Source: Gammaproteobacteria bacterium
GTDB lineage: Bacteria > Pseudomonadota > Gammaproteobacteria > Ga0077536
Assembly (NCBI GenBank): GCA_024235015.1
Contig: JACKNG010000005.1
Span: forward strand, 310,001-374,000
DNA: 64,000 nt
Direction: 5' to 3'
Both the position numbers and the translations under genes were made by a program. Position 1 is the first letter of the stretch. The number at the start of each line of letters is the position of its first letter. The notes below the pieces were generated by a model, which was not told the DNA's origin, made no database searches, and saw nothing but the letters and a program-made list of their open reading frames with translations. Below, one piece after another: positions 26,987-37,255 of the stretch.

Positions 26987-28477
26987 TCACCGTCTCTTCC
27001 CGCGCCGGCTGGGTGGATCGTTGCGGTACTTGGCCGTCGTCGTGACGCGCTCGTAGGCATCGACCAGGCGCTCGCGCCATACCGGCGGCAGGCCGTCGTC
27101 GAGCCGCCCCACTTCGGACTCGAACCATGCCACGTATTCCTGCCAGGCGCGCGCCCGCGCGAAACCGCCGCCGCGCAGCACGCCGGCCTCGATGGCGTGA
27201 CCGCGGTCGCGGGCGAAGGCCTGGGGATCGAGATACTGGATCAGGGCCGGAAAGGCCTCGCGCACCCCGGCGAGAAATGCGACCTCGTGGTTGCGCTGAT
27301 CATCGAGCGCTTCACGCACTGCTTCTTCGGCGGTGAGGAAGCCCGGGCGCGCGCGTCCCAGCAGTTGCAGCAGGGCGTCATCCGCGGTCGGCGCGAACTT
27401 GAGGGGATTGTTGCCGGCATCCGCGATCATCGTGCGGCTCATGCGCAGCGCGTTCTTGGTCTGGTTGCGGGTGCGCAGCAGATCGAGCATGCCGTCGACC
27501 ATGCAGCGGAACACCTGCCCGGCCCGCTCGAGCTGGTCTAGTGGGGCTTCACTCACCGTGGCGTCCTCCGGGGCCAGACCAGCGCCGCGCAGAAAGGCGA
27601 GCAGGGCGGTGAGATCGTCCGCGCCCGCCGGTGCGCGTTGCGAGCTTGCCGCGGGGGCCGCTGTCTCCGACGCCGGCGCGGCGGGCCGTCGTCGTCGACG
27701 CGGCGCTCTCGCGGCCGGTTTCTCCACTTCGCAGGCCACGTCGCCGGAATCCCGTTCTGCGACGGCAACGGGTTCCGGCGCGGGTGCCGGCGGCGCCTCG
27801 AAGTTCCATTCGGTGGGCACGTAGCCCTGGGGGATCTGCGCCGGCTCATCGGCCAGGGCATCTGCCCCCTTGCTCACCGGTACGTTCATCGCCTCGGCGA
27901 TGCCGCGGCCGGGATCGGCCGGCGTCGCCGCCGGGTCGAACGGATCGTGCACCGGCGTGTCGTCGTCGAAGACGTCATCGCCGAGCAGACCCGGGCCCGC
28001 GCCGCCGCCCACCGAGAAATCCGTGCGCCCACCGAGATCGGGGGAAGGTACCCTGCCGCGCGACGATGACCGCGGCGGTTTCAAGTCGTCGAACAAGGGC
28101 GAATTGCGCCGCTCGTCGGCGTCGAAATCGTCGAGTGCGAGGCCGGGCAGGCTGATGTCGTCGGTATCGAATTCGACCTGGAAGCGGTAGGGCCCGATGT
28201 CGAACTGGTCGTCATTGCCGATCGGCACCGAGTTTCCGCCACCGATCACGGTGCCGTTGAGAAACGTGCCGTTACCGCTGAGATCGAGCAGCCGGTATTC
28301 CCCGGCCGCCGGATTTATCGAAGCATGTTGCCGGGAGATACGTCGCTCCGGATCATCGAGCTTGATGTCGTTTTCCCCGCTGCGGCCCAGGGACAACGAC
28401 TCCGCACCCACGTCCCACGTCTTGCCGACGGGCAACGCAGGATCGGCGCTTCTGATCAACTTGAGCTTCAGGCGCAT
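26987..28477 (-). CDS. tagH: T6SS FHA-domain protein TagH (Fha)
   Basis: Predicted 496-residue protein. An N-terminal FHA domain (residues about 5-105) has the phospho-threonine-binding residues in SLGRSGENDIKL, RRISRQHASI and NGTFLNG. A long low-complexity Pro/Asp/Ala linker follows, then the T6SS FHA C-terminal domain (about 310-490; DGMLDLLRTRNQTKNALRM, NNPLKFAPTADDALLQLL). Such proteins read out kinase phosphorylation to trigger assembly; a matching kinase and PP2C phosphatase lie at 37487-43180. It begins 52 bp after the tpsA stop, with the weak site TGAGGT abutting the ATG, so it may depend on tpsA translation. Confidence 0.94.
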   Translation of the reverse strand: MRLKLKLIRSADPALPVGKTWDVGAESLSLGRSGENDIKLDDPERRISRQHASINPAAGEYRLLDLSGNGTFLNGTVIGGGNSVPIGNDDQFDIGPYRFQVEFDTDDISLPGLALDDFDADERRNSPLFDDLKPPRSSSRGRVPSPDLGGRTDFSVGGGAGPGLLGDDVFDDDTPVHDPFDPAATPADPGRGIAEAMNVPVSKGADALADEPAQIPQGYVPTEWNFEAPPAPAPEPVAVAERDSGDVACEVEKPAARAPRRRRRPAAPASETAAPAASSQRAPAGADDLTALLAFLRGAGLAPEDATVSEAPLDQLERAGQVFRCMVDGMLDLLRTRNQTKNALRMSRTMIADAGNNPLKFAPTADDALLQLLGRARPGFLTAEEAVREALDDQRNHEVAFLAGVREAFPALIQYLDPQAFARDRGHAIEAGVLRGGGFARARAWQEYVAWFESEVGRLDDGLPPVWRERLVDAYERVTTTAKYRNDPPSRRGKRR

Positions 28478-28529
28478 ACCTCATTGGCGCAAACTTCGCC
28501 ACGCTCGAACCCGGGATGGCGCGCTCAAT

Positions 28530-31500
28530 CTACCAGAAGATGGCCGACGATAGTCCGCTGAACGGCGCGGACGGGTCCAACAGGTCGCGGTCAGCGAAGA
28601 GGCTGCGCGCACCCCAATCGCCCGCCAGCGCCGGCGCGCAATCGGTCTCGTCCTCGCACTGCTCGGGGGGCAGCGCGATGCCGGTACCGACCTGGCCGAA
28701 CAGCGATACCCCTTCGGGCAGGATGCTCGTTTCGAGGACCACTTCGTCGACGAGCTGGTTGTTGCCGAAGCTGGTCTGGGTGACGAGGACGTCAGTCACG
28801 CTGCCAACGGCGAAAAAGCTCGTCAGGCCAGGGAAGAGTTGACTCGCCGTGTTGAAACTGACCGAGGTCGCGCTCGCCGAGCCCGCGGCGAACTCGACGC
28901 CACCGGCATTGGCCGCCTGCGACTGCAGGATGCTGCGGGTGGTCAGTCCACTTTCCAACTTTATGAGATTGGCGTTCCGGATCGAGCCGGTAGCGGCCAT
29001 GACCAAGCGCTCCGAGGTCAGGCTGGTCGCGCTTTCGCCGGAGATCACGCCACCGACCGCGCCGCCTCCACCCAAGGCATAGATGAGCAGGTCACCGCTG
29101 CCAACCGAGATAGATGCGGCGAGGTCCACATTCTGTGCAACGAGCATCAATCCGTGGTTACCGCCGAGCGAGATGGGGCTGTCGACCAGCAGTGTGCCGA
29201 CAGTCGCGCCGGTTGCAGGCGTCGTCCCATTGCCTCGCCGGCTTGCCGCACCCAGAGTGTCCGGCGTCCCGCCGTTGACCCATGTCCCGATCACGATTGG
29301 GCCACCAAACGACCGCGACATCGCGTCCAGGCCGATGATCGCGCTGGTTGACGCCGTGCTCAGGCTAGCAGCTAACGGCATGATGGACAGCGTGCTGCCG
29401 CCCGTAACACGATCGGCCAGGGCGACGTTCGGGGTGAACCGCCACAGCGCATCGCCGTGAACATCCACCGTGCCGTTGAACCTGACGGACGATTCCAACA
29501 CGTCGTCGAACTGGCTGAGAGTGATCAGGTTGAGTTCCCGGAAGATGAAGTCGTGACCACCCGCAGCGGTATTCATGTGGCGCGCCCCGGTGGTGTCGTC
29601 CATGAGGAGCGTGACACCTGCTGTAGTCACCTCCAGGCCCTGACTGGCCAGTTGCAAACCGGCCTCGCTCAGGGTCAGCGTGCTACTGCTCGTGTTCGCG
29701 ACATCGAACTCGAAGCTGCCTTGGACGCTTCCCCGTAACGTGCCGCCGTTCAGGGTGACCGTCGAGCGTGCAGCCACGCTGTTCTTAACGACACCCGTCT
29801 CGGCACTGTTCAACGACGCAACGGTTACATCGTTGCCATTGAATTCGAGGGTGCCGCCGTCCACGCTGACCGAGGTACCGTTGGCGAGTGCCTCGGGCGC
29901 GCCGAGTTTGAGCGTACCCGCCGACACAGTCGTCGCGCCGCTATAGGCGTTGCGGGCAGCAAGCGTCAGGGTGCCCGCGCCCTGCTTGGTCAGACCGCCC
30001 GTACCCGAGATGACGCCCGCGTACGTGTCATCCCCGGCATCACCCGTCGTCAGTACCTGGCCCGTGACGATGTTCACGTTGCCGCCATTGGCCCCGCCGC
30101 CGTTCAGCGAACCGATCCTCTCCGAATTCGTCACCACCAGGTTGACACCGGCCGTGTCCGCCAACGTCACCTCGACGGTGTCTGCCAGCGCCGCGCCCTT
30201 CTGCACTTCCAGCGTGCCGCCGTTCACCATCATCTTCCCCGTGAAGGTGTTCGTACCACTCAGCAGCAGCGTGCCACCATCGTTCTTCGTCAGCGTTCCT
30301 GTCGTCGTCGTGATGTTGCCGCTGATGGTCGTATCGCCCGCACCCTCAACCGTCAGGTTCTGGGTCGCGCCCGTGATACCGCCGCTCAAGGTCAACTTGT
30401 TCGCGTCCGACTGGAGCGTCGTCGCACCCGTCAGCGTCACCGCGCCGGCAAAACTGTTGTCACCGCTCACATTGCGCAGCGCACCGTTACCGCCAATCCC
30501 CATGCCGATCAGCGACAAGGGCTCCGCCCCCACCGTGATACCCCCTTGAAGTTCGAGTGCCGCGCCGTTGGCCACCGTCGTCCCGTTCGCAACCGTGCCG
30601 AGCGCCATCGCGTTCTGGATATTCAGTACGCCGCCATTCACGGTCGTCGCCGTCGTGTAACTGTTGGCACCACTCAAGACGAGCTTACCGGTATCGGCCT
30701 TGGTCAGCGCGCCGCCGCTGCCAGCAATGATGCCGCCGTAGGTCAGGGTCGTCCCATTGTCGACGTCGAACGTCCCGCCCCCCGTCAGCGTCACCCCGCG
30801 GTTCGTACTCAAGGTGAACGAGGCCGTCGTTTCCAGCGCCCCACCGTTGAACACCAAGTGGCTCGGTGTCGCCGCACCCGGCGCCGCACCCAGGTTATTG
30901 TCCGCGCCGATACGCAGCACGCCGCCAGTAATCCTCGTTGCCCTGGTGTAGCTATTCGCACCGCCCAAGACGAGCGTACCGGTATCGGCTTTGGTCAGCA
31001 CGCCGCCACTGCCAGCAATGATGCCGCCGTAGGTCAGGATCGTTCCGGTGTCCACATCGAACGTCCCTGCGCCCGTCAGCGCCACCCCGCGATTTGCGTT
31101 CAGGGTAAACGTGGCCGTCGTCTCCAGCGTGCCGTTATTGAATACCAGGTGGCCCGCCGTCGCCGCGCCCGGCGCCGCACCGAGGTTGGCGTCCCTACTC
31201 ACGATAAGCACGCCGCCACCAGTAATCGTCGTCACGCCGCCGTAGGTGTTCGTTCCTGTCAGGGTCAGCTTGCCCGCACCCTGCTTGGTCAGGCTGCCAG
31301 TAGCACCAGAGATCACGCCCGCGTAGGTGTCGTCACCCGCGTCGCCCGTCGTCAGTACCTGGCCCGCCGCAATATTCACGTTGCCGCCGTTGGCCCCGCC
31401 GCCGTTCAGCGAACCGATCGTCTCCGAGTTCGTCACCACCAGGTTGACACCGGCCGTGTCCGCCAACGTCACCTCGACCGTGTTCGCCAGCGCCGCGCCC

Positions 31501-34500
31501 TTCTGCACTTCCAGCGTGCCGCCATTCACCATCGTCTTCCCCGTGAAGGTGTTCGTACCACTCAGCAGCAGCGTGCCACCATCGTTCTTCGTCAGCGTTC
31601 CTGTCGTCGTCGTGATGTTGCCGCTGATGGTCGTATCGCCCGCACCCTCAACCGTCAGGTTCTGGGGCGCGCCCGTGATACCGCCGCTCAAGGTCAACGT
31701 GTTCGCGTCCGACTGGATCGTCGTCGCACCCGTCAGCGTCACCGCGCCGGCAAAACTGTTGTCGCCGCTCACATTGCGCAGCGCACCGTTGCCGCCAATC
31801 CCCGCTCCTGTTAGCGACAGGGCCTCCGCCCCCACCGCGATACCACCTTGAAGTTCGAGTGCCGCGCCGGTCGCGACCGTCGTGCCCGCACCCGCAGGCG
31901 CGCCCAGCGCATCGTCGCTCTCGATTCGAACCACGCCGCCATTGATCGTCGTCGCGCCCGCATACGTGTTGTCGTTCGTCAGGCGCAGCGTGCCACCGTC
32001 ATTCTTCGTCAGAGTGCCACTCGTCGTCCCGATCACACCCGTGACGGTCGTATTACCCGCACCCTCAACCGTCAGGTTCTGGGTCGCGCCCGTGATACCG
32101 CCGCTCAGGGTCAACGTGTTCGCGTCCGACTGGATCGTCGTCGCACCCGTCAGCGTCACCGCGCCGGCAAAACTGTTGTCGCCGCTCACATTGCGCAGCG
32201 CACCGTTGCCGCCAATCCCCGCTCCTGTTAGCGACAGGGCCTCCGCCCCCACCGCGATACCACCTTGAAGTTCGAGTGCCGCGCCGTTGGCCACCGTCGT
32301 GCCGTTCGCAGTCGTGCCCAGCGCATCGTCGCTCTCGATTCGAACCACGCCGCCATTGATCGTCGTCCCGCCCGCATACGTGTTGTCGTTCGTCAGGCGC
32401 AGCGTGCCACCGTCATTCTTCGTCAGAGTGCCACTCGTCGTCCCGATCACACCCGTGACGGTCGTATTACCCGCACCCTCAACCGTCAGGTTCTGGGTCG
32501 CGCCCGTGATACCGCCGCTCAGGGTCAACGTGTTCGCGTCCGACTGGATCGTCGTCGCACCCGTCAGCGTCACCGCGCCGGCAAAACTGTTGTCGCCGCT
32601 CACATTGCGCAGCGCACCGTTGCCGCCAATCCCCGCTCCTGTTAGCGACAGGGCCTCCGCCCCCACCGCGATACCACCTTGAAGTTCGAGTGCCGCGCCG
32701 TTGGCCACCGTCGTGCCGTTCGCAGTCGTGCCGAGCGCATCATCGCTCTCGATGCGTACCAAACCGGCATTGATCGTCGTCGTGCCACTGTACGAATTGT
32801 CGGCCGTTAAACGCAGTGTGCCACCGCCGTTCTTGGTGAGAGCGCCTGCCCCAGACACGGCACCCGCCACGGTACCGCCCCCCACCGTCAGGACAACTGC
32901 ACCGCCATTCAGGACGGTAGAAGAGCCACCAGAACTATTGAGCGTACCGAACGTTTCAGACGCATCGATTCGCAGCGTGCCCGAAGTAACCGTAACGACG
33001 CCTGCGTCAGCAATCGCCGCTCCACCCTGTAAGGCCAGGATTCCGTTCGTAACGGTTGTCGTGCCGGTGTAATTGTTCGAGCCATCGAGGATGACTGTTC
33101 CGGCACCCTGATTGACAACAATCGTATTGCCCGTAATCGACCCGGACTGAGCAAAGTCTGACCCAGCACCTGTGTTATTGAGTGTCAGAACGCCGCCACC
33201 GGTGTCTACATTACCGAATGCTCCGCCGCCAACATTGAACGTGACATCCCCTCCGTTCGACTCGAAATGGCCCAAGGTCCCGAGCCCCAAGGTTGCATTA
33301 ATAATGACCCTTCCGCCTTGCGTTTGAATCCGATCTCCTTGGTCCTGGAAGAAGACGTTGCCGCTGTTCGACGATATGGTGAGACTACCCGTGGTCAGAT
33401 CGAGCGTAACGAGATCCGCGCTGGTGATTGCGCCCCCTGCCGCACCAGTAACGTCCTCGATCGTAACCAGCCCGGTCGCTTCGAGCACTATGTTGGCCAG
33501 CGCACCCTGCGCACGAATCTGACCCCATGAAACGGTGTTGCCGCCAATGTCGGCAGCACCCTCCGCGATAGTGGGCAGGCCACCGTCATGATCGCCACCG
33601 GCGGCCGCATCGATGATGTTCAGGGTCGCTGGGTCGAGCAACAGGGTGCCCGTCTCGCCCGCCGGTGCGGTAACGTCGACATCACCGCGCATGACGAGGG
33701 TGTCCTTGCCCGAAACCTCGACGAAACCGCCATCGCCGCCGCTAGCGCCGCCCTTGGCCGTGGCCGTGCCGTAATACTGCGTGGTGTCATCGGCCCACAC
33801 CACGACCTTGCCGCCGTCGCCCTCGACGGAGGCATCCGCCGCCAGCGTCGCCTGGCTGCTGACGAACGTGGTCTCGGCATTGCGCACCGCCGGGTTCGCG
33901 CCGTGGACGTCACCACCGACCAGGATCTCGCCGCCACCGCTGGCGCCGGACGCATCGACGCGGGCGTCGTAGTTGAGCGCGACCGCAGCGCCCTGGACGA
34001 CGACCTTGCCGCCGCGGCCGCCGGCCGAACTCGCCGAAGTTTCGCTGCCCTCGCCGAGGGTCGTCGCATCATCGCCGCTCAAGACCACGCTACCGGCGGC
34101 ACCACTGGCCGCGTTGGCGCTGACGAGCCCGTTCTGCACGACGTCCGATGCGGCAAGTTCGACGACGCCACCATCATCTGCGCCCGCCGACGACGCATCG
34201 AGCGTCCCCGTGTTCTCGACCGAACCATCCTCACCTGCCGCGACCAGGCGGATCACGCCACCCGAGTTGTCGATACGCCCCGCCGTAACAGCGCCGTTGT
34301 TGACCACGATGCGCGAGAAGACGTCGCGCGCGGCGTGGGCGGTCATCAGCACCTGGCCTCCACCGGCGTCGATCACACCATCGTTGACGACCGCGGCTTC
34401 ACTGCCCGACGGGTTCTCGTCGACGGCCTCGCCAACGGCGATCTGCAACAGACCGTCGCCTTCGAAATCGACCGTGGCCTGGTCGCCAGCAGCCAGGGTG

Positions 34501-35129
34501 ACCTGGCCCCGCTGGGCGATGATGAGGCCCTGGTTGCTGACGGCGCGCCCGGTCAGCACCACGCTGCCGCCGGTGGCCGCCTCGATCGAGCCCTGGTTGA
34601 TCACCGTACCGGCGGTCCCTGGCAGCGCCTGGAGATCGAGCTTGCCGGCCATGAAGCTGGCGACGTCGGCGGTGAGGCCCGCGGCAACGAGACTGTTCAC
34701 CTGCACTTGAGAGCCCGGCCCGAACAGCACGCCGTTGGGATTGGCCAGGACGACACGGCCGTTGGCCTGGAGCCGGCCGTAGATTGCGCTCGGCGCCTGG
34801 CCGAGCACCCGGTTGAGCGCCGTCGCACTCGCCGAGGGCTGGTCGAAACGCACGGTCTCGGCCGCGTTGACGTCGAAGGACTGCCAGTCGATGGCGAGAT
34901 TGTGCGACTGCTGGCTGACTACCGTGGTCAGGGCATTCGGTCGCGACACCGCGCCGCTGCCGCCGACGATGGCCTCGCCGGCAGGGCCAGCCACGGCCGC
35001 CGTGGCCAGCAACATGCCGGATCCGGCGACCGCCGCACGGATGGCCAGCGCCAGCGCGCGCGGCTTGAACGAATCGGCCACGAGCGGCGAGGCGCCGTGT
35101 GCGAACGGGTGGGGGCGGTGCTCATTCAT
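28530..35129 (-). CDS. TpsA-type exoprotein with TPS domain and autotransporter-like beta repeats
   Basis: Predicted 2199-residue two-partner secretion exoprotein. A long basic signal region (residues about 1-48, ending ATAAVAG) is followed by the TPS/haemagglutinin-activity domain (about 49-300) with the hallmark VVLANPNGVLFGPG. The rest is predicted beta helix. Residues about 600-1800 are repeated units of the autotransporter-associated beta-strand type (for example NDGGTLRLTNDNTYAG), some nearly identical at DNA level. No C-terminal barrel is present, so export depends on the TpsB 88 bp upstream. Likely a large surface or released adhesin. The stop is 52 bp before tagH on the same strand. 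Confidence 0.92.
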   Translation of the reverse strand: MNEHRPHPFAHGASPLVADSFKPRALALAIRAAVAGSGMLLATAAVAGPAGEAIVGGSGAVSRPNALTTVVSQQSHNLAIDWQSFDVNAAETVRFDQPSASATALNRVLGQAPSAIYGRLQANGRVVLANPNGVLFGPGSQVQVNSLVAAGLTADVASFMAGKLDLQALPGTAGTVINQGSIEAATGGSVVLTGRAVSNQGLIIAQRGQVTLAAGDQATVDFEGDGLLQIAVGEAVDENPSGSEAAVVNDGVIDAGGGQVLMTAHAARDVFSRIVVNNGAVTAGRIDNSGGVIRLVAAGEDGSVENTGTLDASSAGADDGGVVELAASDVVQNGLVSANAASGAAGSVVLSGDDATTLGEGSETSASSAGGRGGKVVVQGAAVALNYDARVDASGASGGGEILVGGDVHGANPAVRNAETTFVSSQATLAADASVEGDGGKVVVWADDTTQYYGTATAKGGASGGDGGFVEVSGKDTLVMRGDVDVTAPAGETGTLLLDPATLNIIDAAAGGDHDGGLPTIAEGAADIGGNTVSWGQIRAQGALANIVLEATGLVTIEDVTGAAGGAITSADLVTLDLTTGSLTISSNSGNVFFQDQGDRIQTQGGRVIINATLGLGTLGHFESNGGDVTFNVGGGAFGNVDTGGGVLTLNNTGAGSDFAQSGSITGNTIVVNQGAGTVILDGSNNYTGTTTVTNGILALQGGAAIADAGVVTVTSGTLRIDASETFGTLNSSGGSSTVLNGGAVVLTVGGGTVAGAVSGAGALTKNGGGTLRLTADNSYSGTTTINAGLVRIESDDALGTTANGTTVANGAALELQGGIAVGAEALSLTGAGIGGNGALRNVSGDNSFAGAVTLTGATTIQSDANTLTLSGGITGATQNLTVEGAGNTTVTGVIGTTSGTLTKNDGGTLRLTNDNTYAGGTTINGGVVRIESDDALGTTANGTTVANGAALELQGGIAVGAEALSLTGAGIGGNGALRNVSGDNSFAGAVTLTGATTIQSDANTLTLSGGITGATQNLTVEGAGNTTVTGVIGTTSGTLTKNDGGTLRLTNDNTYAGATTINGGVVRIESDDALGAPAGAGTTVATGAALELQGGIAVGAEALSLTGAGIGGNGALRNVSGDNSFAGAVTLTGATTIQSDANTLTLSGGITGAPQNLTVEGAGDTTISGNITTTTGTLTKNDGGTLLLSGTNTFTGKTMVNGGTLEVQKGAALANTVEVTLADTAGVNLVVTNSETIGSLNGGGANGGNVNIAAGQVLTTGDAGDDTYAGVISGATGSLTKQGAGKLTLTGTNTYGGVTTITGGGVLIVSRDANLGAAPGAATAGHLVFNNGTLETTATFTLNANRGVALTGAGTFDVDTGTILTYGGIIAGSGGVLTKADTGTLVLGGANSYTRATRITGGVLRIGADNNLGAAPGAATPSHLVFNGGALETTASFTLSTNRGVTLTGGGTFDVDNGTTLTYGGIIAGSGGALTKADTGKLVLSGANSYTTATTVNGGVLNIQNAMALGTVANGTTVANGAALELQGGITVGAEPLSLIGMGIGGNGALRNVSGDNSFAGAVTLTGATTLQSDANKLTLSGGITGATQNLTVEGAGDTTISGNITTTTGTLTKNDGGTLLLSGTNTFTGKMMVNGGTLEVQKGAALADTVEVTLADTAGVNLVVTNSERIGSLNGGGANGGNVNIVTGQVLTTGDAGDDTYAGVISGTGGLTKQGAGTLTLAARNAYSGATTVSAGTLKLGAPEALANGTSVSVDGGTLEFNGNDVTVASLNSAETGVVKNSVAARSTVTLNGGTLRGSVQGSFEFDVANTSSSTLTLSEAGLQLASQGLEVTTAGVTLLMDDTTGARHMNTAAGGHDFIFRELNLITLSQFDDVLESSVRFNGTVDVHGDALWRFTPNVALADRVTGGSTLSIMPLAASLSTASTSAIIGLDAMSRSFGGPIVIGTWVNGGTPDTLGAASRRGNGTTPATGATVGTLLVDSPISLGGNHGLMLVAQNVDLAASISVGSGDLLIYALGGGGAVGGVISGESATSLTSERLVMAATGSIRNANLIKLESGLTTRSILQSQAANAGGVEFAAGSASATSVSFNTASQLFPGLTSFFAVGSVTDVLVTQTSFGNNQLVDEVVLETSILPEGVSLFGQVGTGIALPPEQCEDETDCAPALAGDWGARSLFADRDLLDPSAPFSGLSSAIFW
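30036..32691 (-). repeat. nested in-frame repeats in the exoprotein gene (291, about 414 and about 1300 bp)
   Basis: An anchor sequence recurs ending at 30558, 31860, 32277 and 32691, giving steps of 1302, 417 and 414 bp. The two adjacent 414-bp units (31861-32277 and 32278-32691) are almost identical over their length. A separate 291-bp step links 30727 and 31018, and about 520 bp at 30036-30558 resembles 31337-31860. All steps are multiples of three, so the frame is kept (138-, 97- and 434-residue units, residues about 814-1698). This suggests recent in-frame duplication or gene conversion, and a likely length-variable region. Confidence 0.88.
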
Positions 35130-35216
35130 GGCGTTAATCCTTGCTCCTACGGGTCACACCGGACCGGCCGTGGATTTGTTCAGCGAAGCGATCGAACCAT
35201 CGGGATCACCCGTCGC

Positions 35217-37016
35217 TCAGAACTGGTAGTTGAACTCGAGCCACACGCGCGGATTCGAGCGGACGCGCTCGCGCATTGCCGAGGCGATGGTCAGCTTGGA
35301 GTAGAAATCCTCGCCGTGACGGAACTGCACGGCCATGCCGGCGGAATGGAAACCCCGCGACTCGTAGGCATCGCCAGCGGTCACGGCGTCGTTCAGCTTG
35401 CCCCAGGCGTAGTCGTAGAAGGCCGAGACCTGCAGCAGCTCACCCCAGGTCTGACCGAACGGGCTCGCCGTGTCGGCGATGAAGGGCGGCGGCATCTGGT
35501 ACTCGATGGAGCCGAACACCCCGCGGTCGAACAGTGCGTGGCTGGGCTCGTAGCCGCGCACGCTCTGGATGCCGCCGACGGCGAACTGCTCGAAGGGTAC
35601 CAGGAGGTCGTTCGACCACTGGCCCTCGAAGCGCACCAGGATCTGGTGGTCCTGGAAGAACTCGCCGAACTGCGACAGGCTCTGCAGGCGGTAGACGTTG
35701 GCCTGCAGGGTGTCGAACTCGCCGGTAGCGAAGGAGTTCGGCTTGGAACCGCTGGCGCGGCTGGGGTTGGGACGGTGTGGGGCCGTCGAGGTGCCCGTCA
35801 TGGCGCCGGCGATACCGGGAATACCGCGGCGGTACTCGATGCCGAAGCCGTTCACGCCGAAGAAGCGGCGATCGACCATGTCGCCCTCGACGCGGAAATG
35901 GACCACGGCGAGGATGTCACTGAACTGCTTGACGTTGTTGATGTAGGTGTCGGCCTGCTTGCGGGTAAAACCCTCGAAGCTGCGCAGGGTCCAGGTGCGA
36001 CCGAGGATCCAGTCGTGGCGCAGCTCGATACCGCCCTCACCGGTGACGCCGTCGACCTCCACACGATTCGGCGTGTAGTCGCGATCGACGCGGAAATCGT
36101 TGTAGCGGTAGAACACGGCGACGTTATGCCCCGGCCACAGTAACGGCGCCTGGTACTCGCCGAACATGTACTTCTGGCCACCGATGGGCTGATGGGGCCA
36201 GATCGAGGGCTGGAAGTAAGCGGTGAACTTGTCGCCGATGCCGAAGGGGTTGTAGAACTCGGCGAGACCGTGGATGCGCCCGACACCGGTCTCGCGGCGG
36301 CCGAAGCTGTCGCCGCCCACGCTGAGGTCGAAGCGGCGTTCCTGCTGCACGCGCGCGACGAGCTCACCTTCGCCGACTTCCTGCCCGGGGCGCATGACGC
36401 CGGTCACCGCCAGGCCGGGGTAGGTGTTGACCCGTAACAGCGCGGCTTCGAGCTCGTTCTGCTCGATGGGCTGCCCGACCAGGTCGTCGAAGGGTCGCGC
36501 GATGCGCGCCGCCGTGTAGTGCTCGTTACCCTCGACCGTGACCCGCCCGAGCCGCCCGATCAGCAGCTCGATGACCACACTGCCGTCGGCCACTTCCTGC
36601 ACCGGCACGATGGCCGTGGCGTACAGGTAGCCGCGCGAGCGGTAGAGGTTGGATATGGCATCCGCCACCGCCTGCAGCTGGCCGATGGTGAATTGCCCGT
36701 TGTGGTCGGCGATCGCACCGTTGGCGATGGCCTCGACCTCGCTGCGCGCGACGCGTTCCTCGTCGACGGCGTCGAGCCCCTGGATGTCGAAGCGGTTGAC
36801 CGGGATGCGCGGGCCTTCGTCGGCATCGAGCGGACGCTCGATCACGGCCGGGATATCGATCGATGGCGCACTCGGCGCCGAGCGCGGTGCCGTGGGTTCG
36901 TTACGTTGCGCGCCCGGTTGCACCCCCGGCGCGAGCTGTTGAGCCGGTGCCAGTGGCGCCACCGCGATCAGTACGCTGCATACCGCGCACGCTGCGAAAA
37001 GCTTCCGTTTGCTCAA
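35217..37016 (-). CDS. TpsB-type outer-membrane transporter (ShlB/FhaC family)
   Basis: Predicted 599-residue transporter. I prefer the TTG at 37016, with GGAGGG 5 nt upstream and a clean signal peptide (LFAACAVCSVLIAVAPLAPA) directly after; an ATG at 37040 in frame lacks a ribosome site. Two POTRA domains follow (IPVNRFDIQGLDAV; GRVTVEGNEHYTAARIARPF), then the 16-strand barrel, ending in WLEFNYQF with the terminal Phe of outer-membrane barrels. It exports the TpsA exoprotein encoded 88 bp downstream. It is the first gene of the minus-strand array that continues into the T6SS genes. Confidence 0.93.
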   Translation of the reverse strand: MSKRKLFAACAVCSVLIAVAPLAPAQQLAPGVQPGAQRNEPTAPRSAPSAPSIDIPAVIERPLDADEGPRIPVNRFDIQGLDAVDEERVARSEVEAIANGAIADHNGQFTIGQLQAVADAISNLYRSRGYLYATAIVPVQEVADGSVVIELLIGRLGRVTVEGNEHYTAARIARPFDDLVGQPIEQNELEAALLRVNTYPGLAVTGVMRPGQEVGEGELVARVQQERRFDLSVGGDSFGRRETGVGRIHGLAEFYNPFGIGDKFTAYFQPSIWPHQPIGGQKYMFGEYQAPLLWPGHNVAVFYRYNDFRVDRDYTPNRVEVDGVTGEGGIELRHDWILGRTWTLRSFEGFTRKQADTYINNVKQFSDILAVVHFRVEGDMVDRRFFGVNGFGIEYRRGIPGIAGAMTGTSTAPHRPNPSRASGSKPNSFATGEFDTLQANVYRLQSLSQFGEFFQDHQILVRFEGQWSNDLLVPFEQFAVGGIQSVRGYEPSHALFDRGVFGSIEYQMPPPFIADTASPFGQTWGELLQVSAFYDYAWGKLNDAVTAGDAYESRGFHSAGMAVQFRHGEDFYSKLTIASAMRERVRSNPRVWLEFNYQF

Positions 37017-37219
37017 GATGCCCTCCACCCTCTTCGACATTCGACGTTCGTCGGGTTGGTCGGCAGCAGGTCCCTGGGGCCTGGTCCCTGCCCTGAATTC
37101 ACGACCCGAGTGCGTCACTCGGGTCCTGGTGCGGTGCTTCCGTGGTGCACTGCAACGGGGGCTCTGACGGCCCTTCTTTCGTATCGTGCGGGGTGAAGTG
37201 AGCGACGTATTCTACGAGG

Positions 37220-37255
37220 TTGCATGAATGCAACAAGAATGTGTCACAGCGTGAC
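37220..37255. promoter_or_regulatory. two adjacent dyads, candidate operator
   Basis: TTGCAT-GA-ATGCAA (37220-37233) is a perfect 6+6 inverted repeat. Ten bases further, GTCAC-AGC-GTGAC (37243-37255) is a perfect 5+5 inverted repeat. Both lie in the AT-rich part of the divergent region, upstream of tpsB. They look like binding sites for dimeric regulators; no regulator gene is seen nearby. Confidence 0.4.

Noticed and set aside
30036..32691. CRISPR-like regular repeats
   Set aside because: Repeats are hundreds of bases long, in frame and coding for beta-helix units; no short repeat/spacer pattern.
33588..36143. Long plus-strand open frame (851 codons) opposite the TPS genes
   Set aside because: It lies antisense to two clearly real genes, has Arg/His-rich composition typical of GC-rich shadow frames, and no family features.
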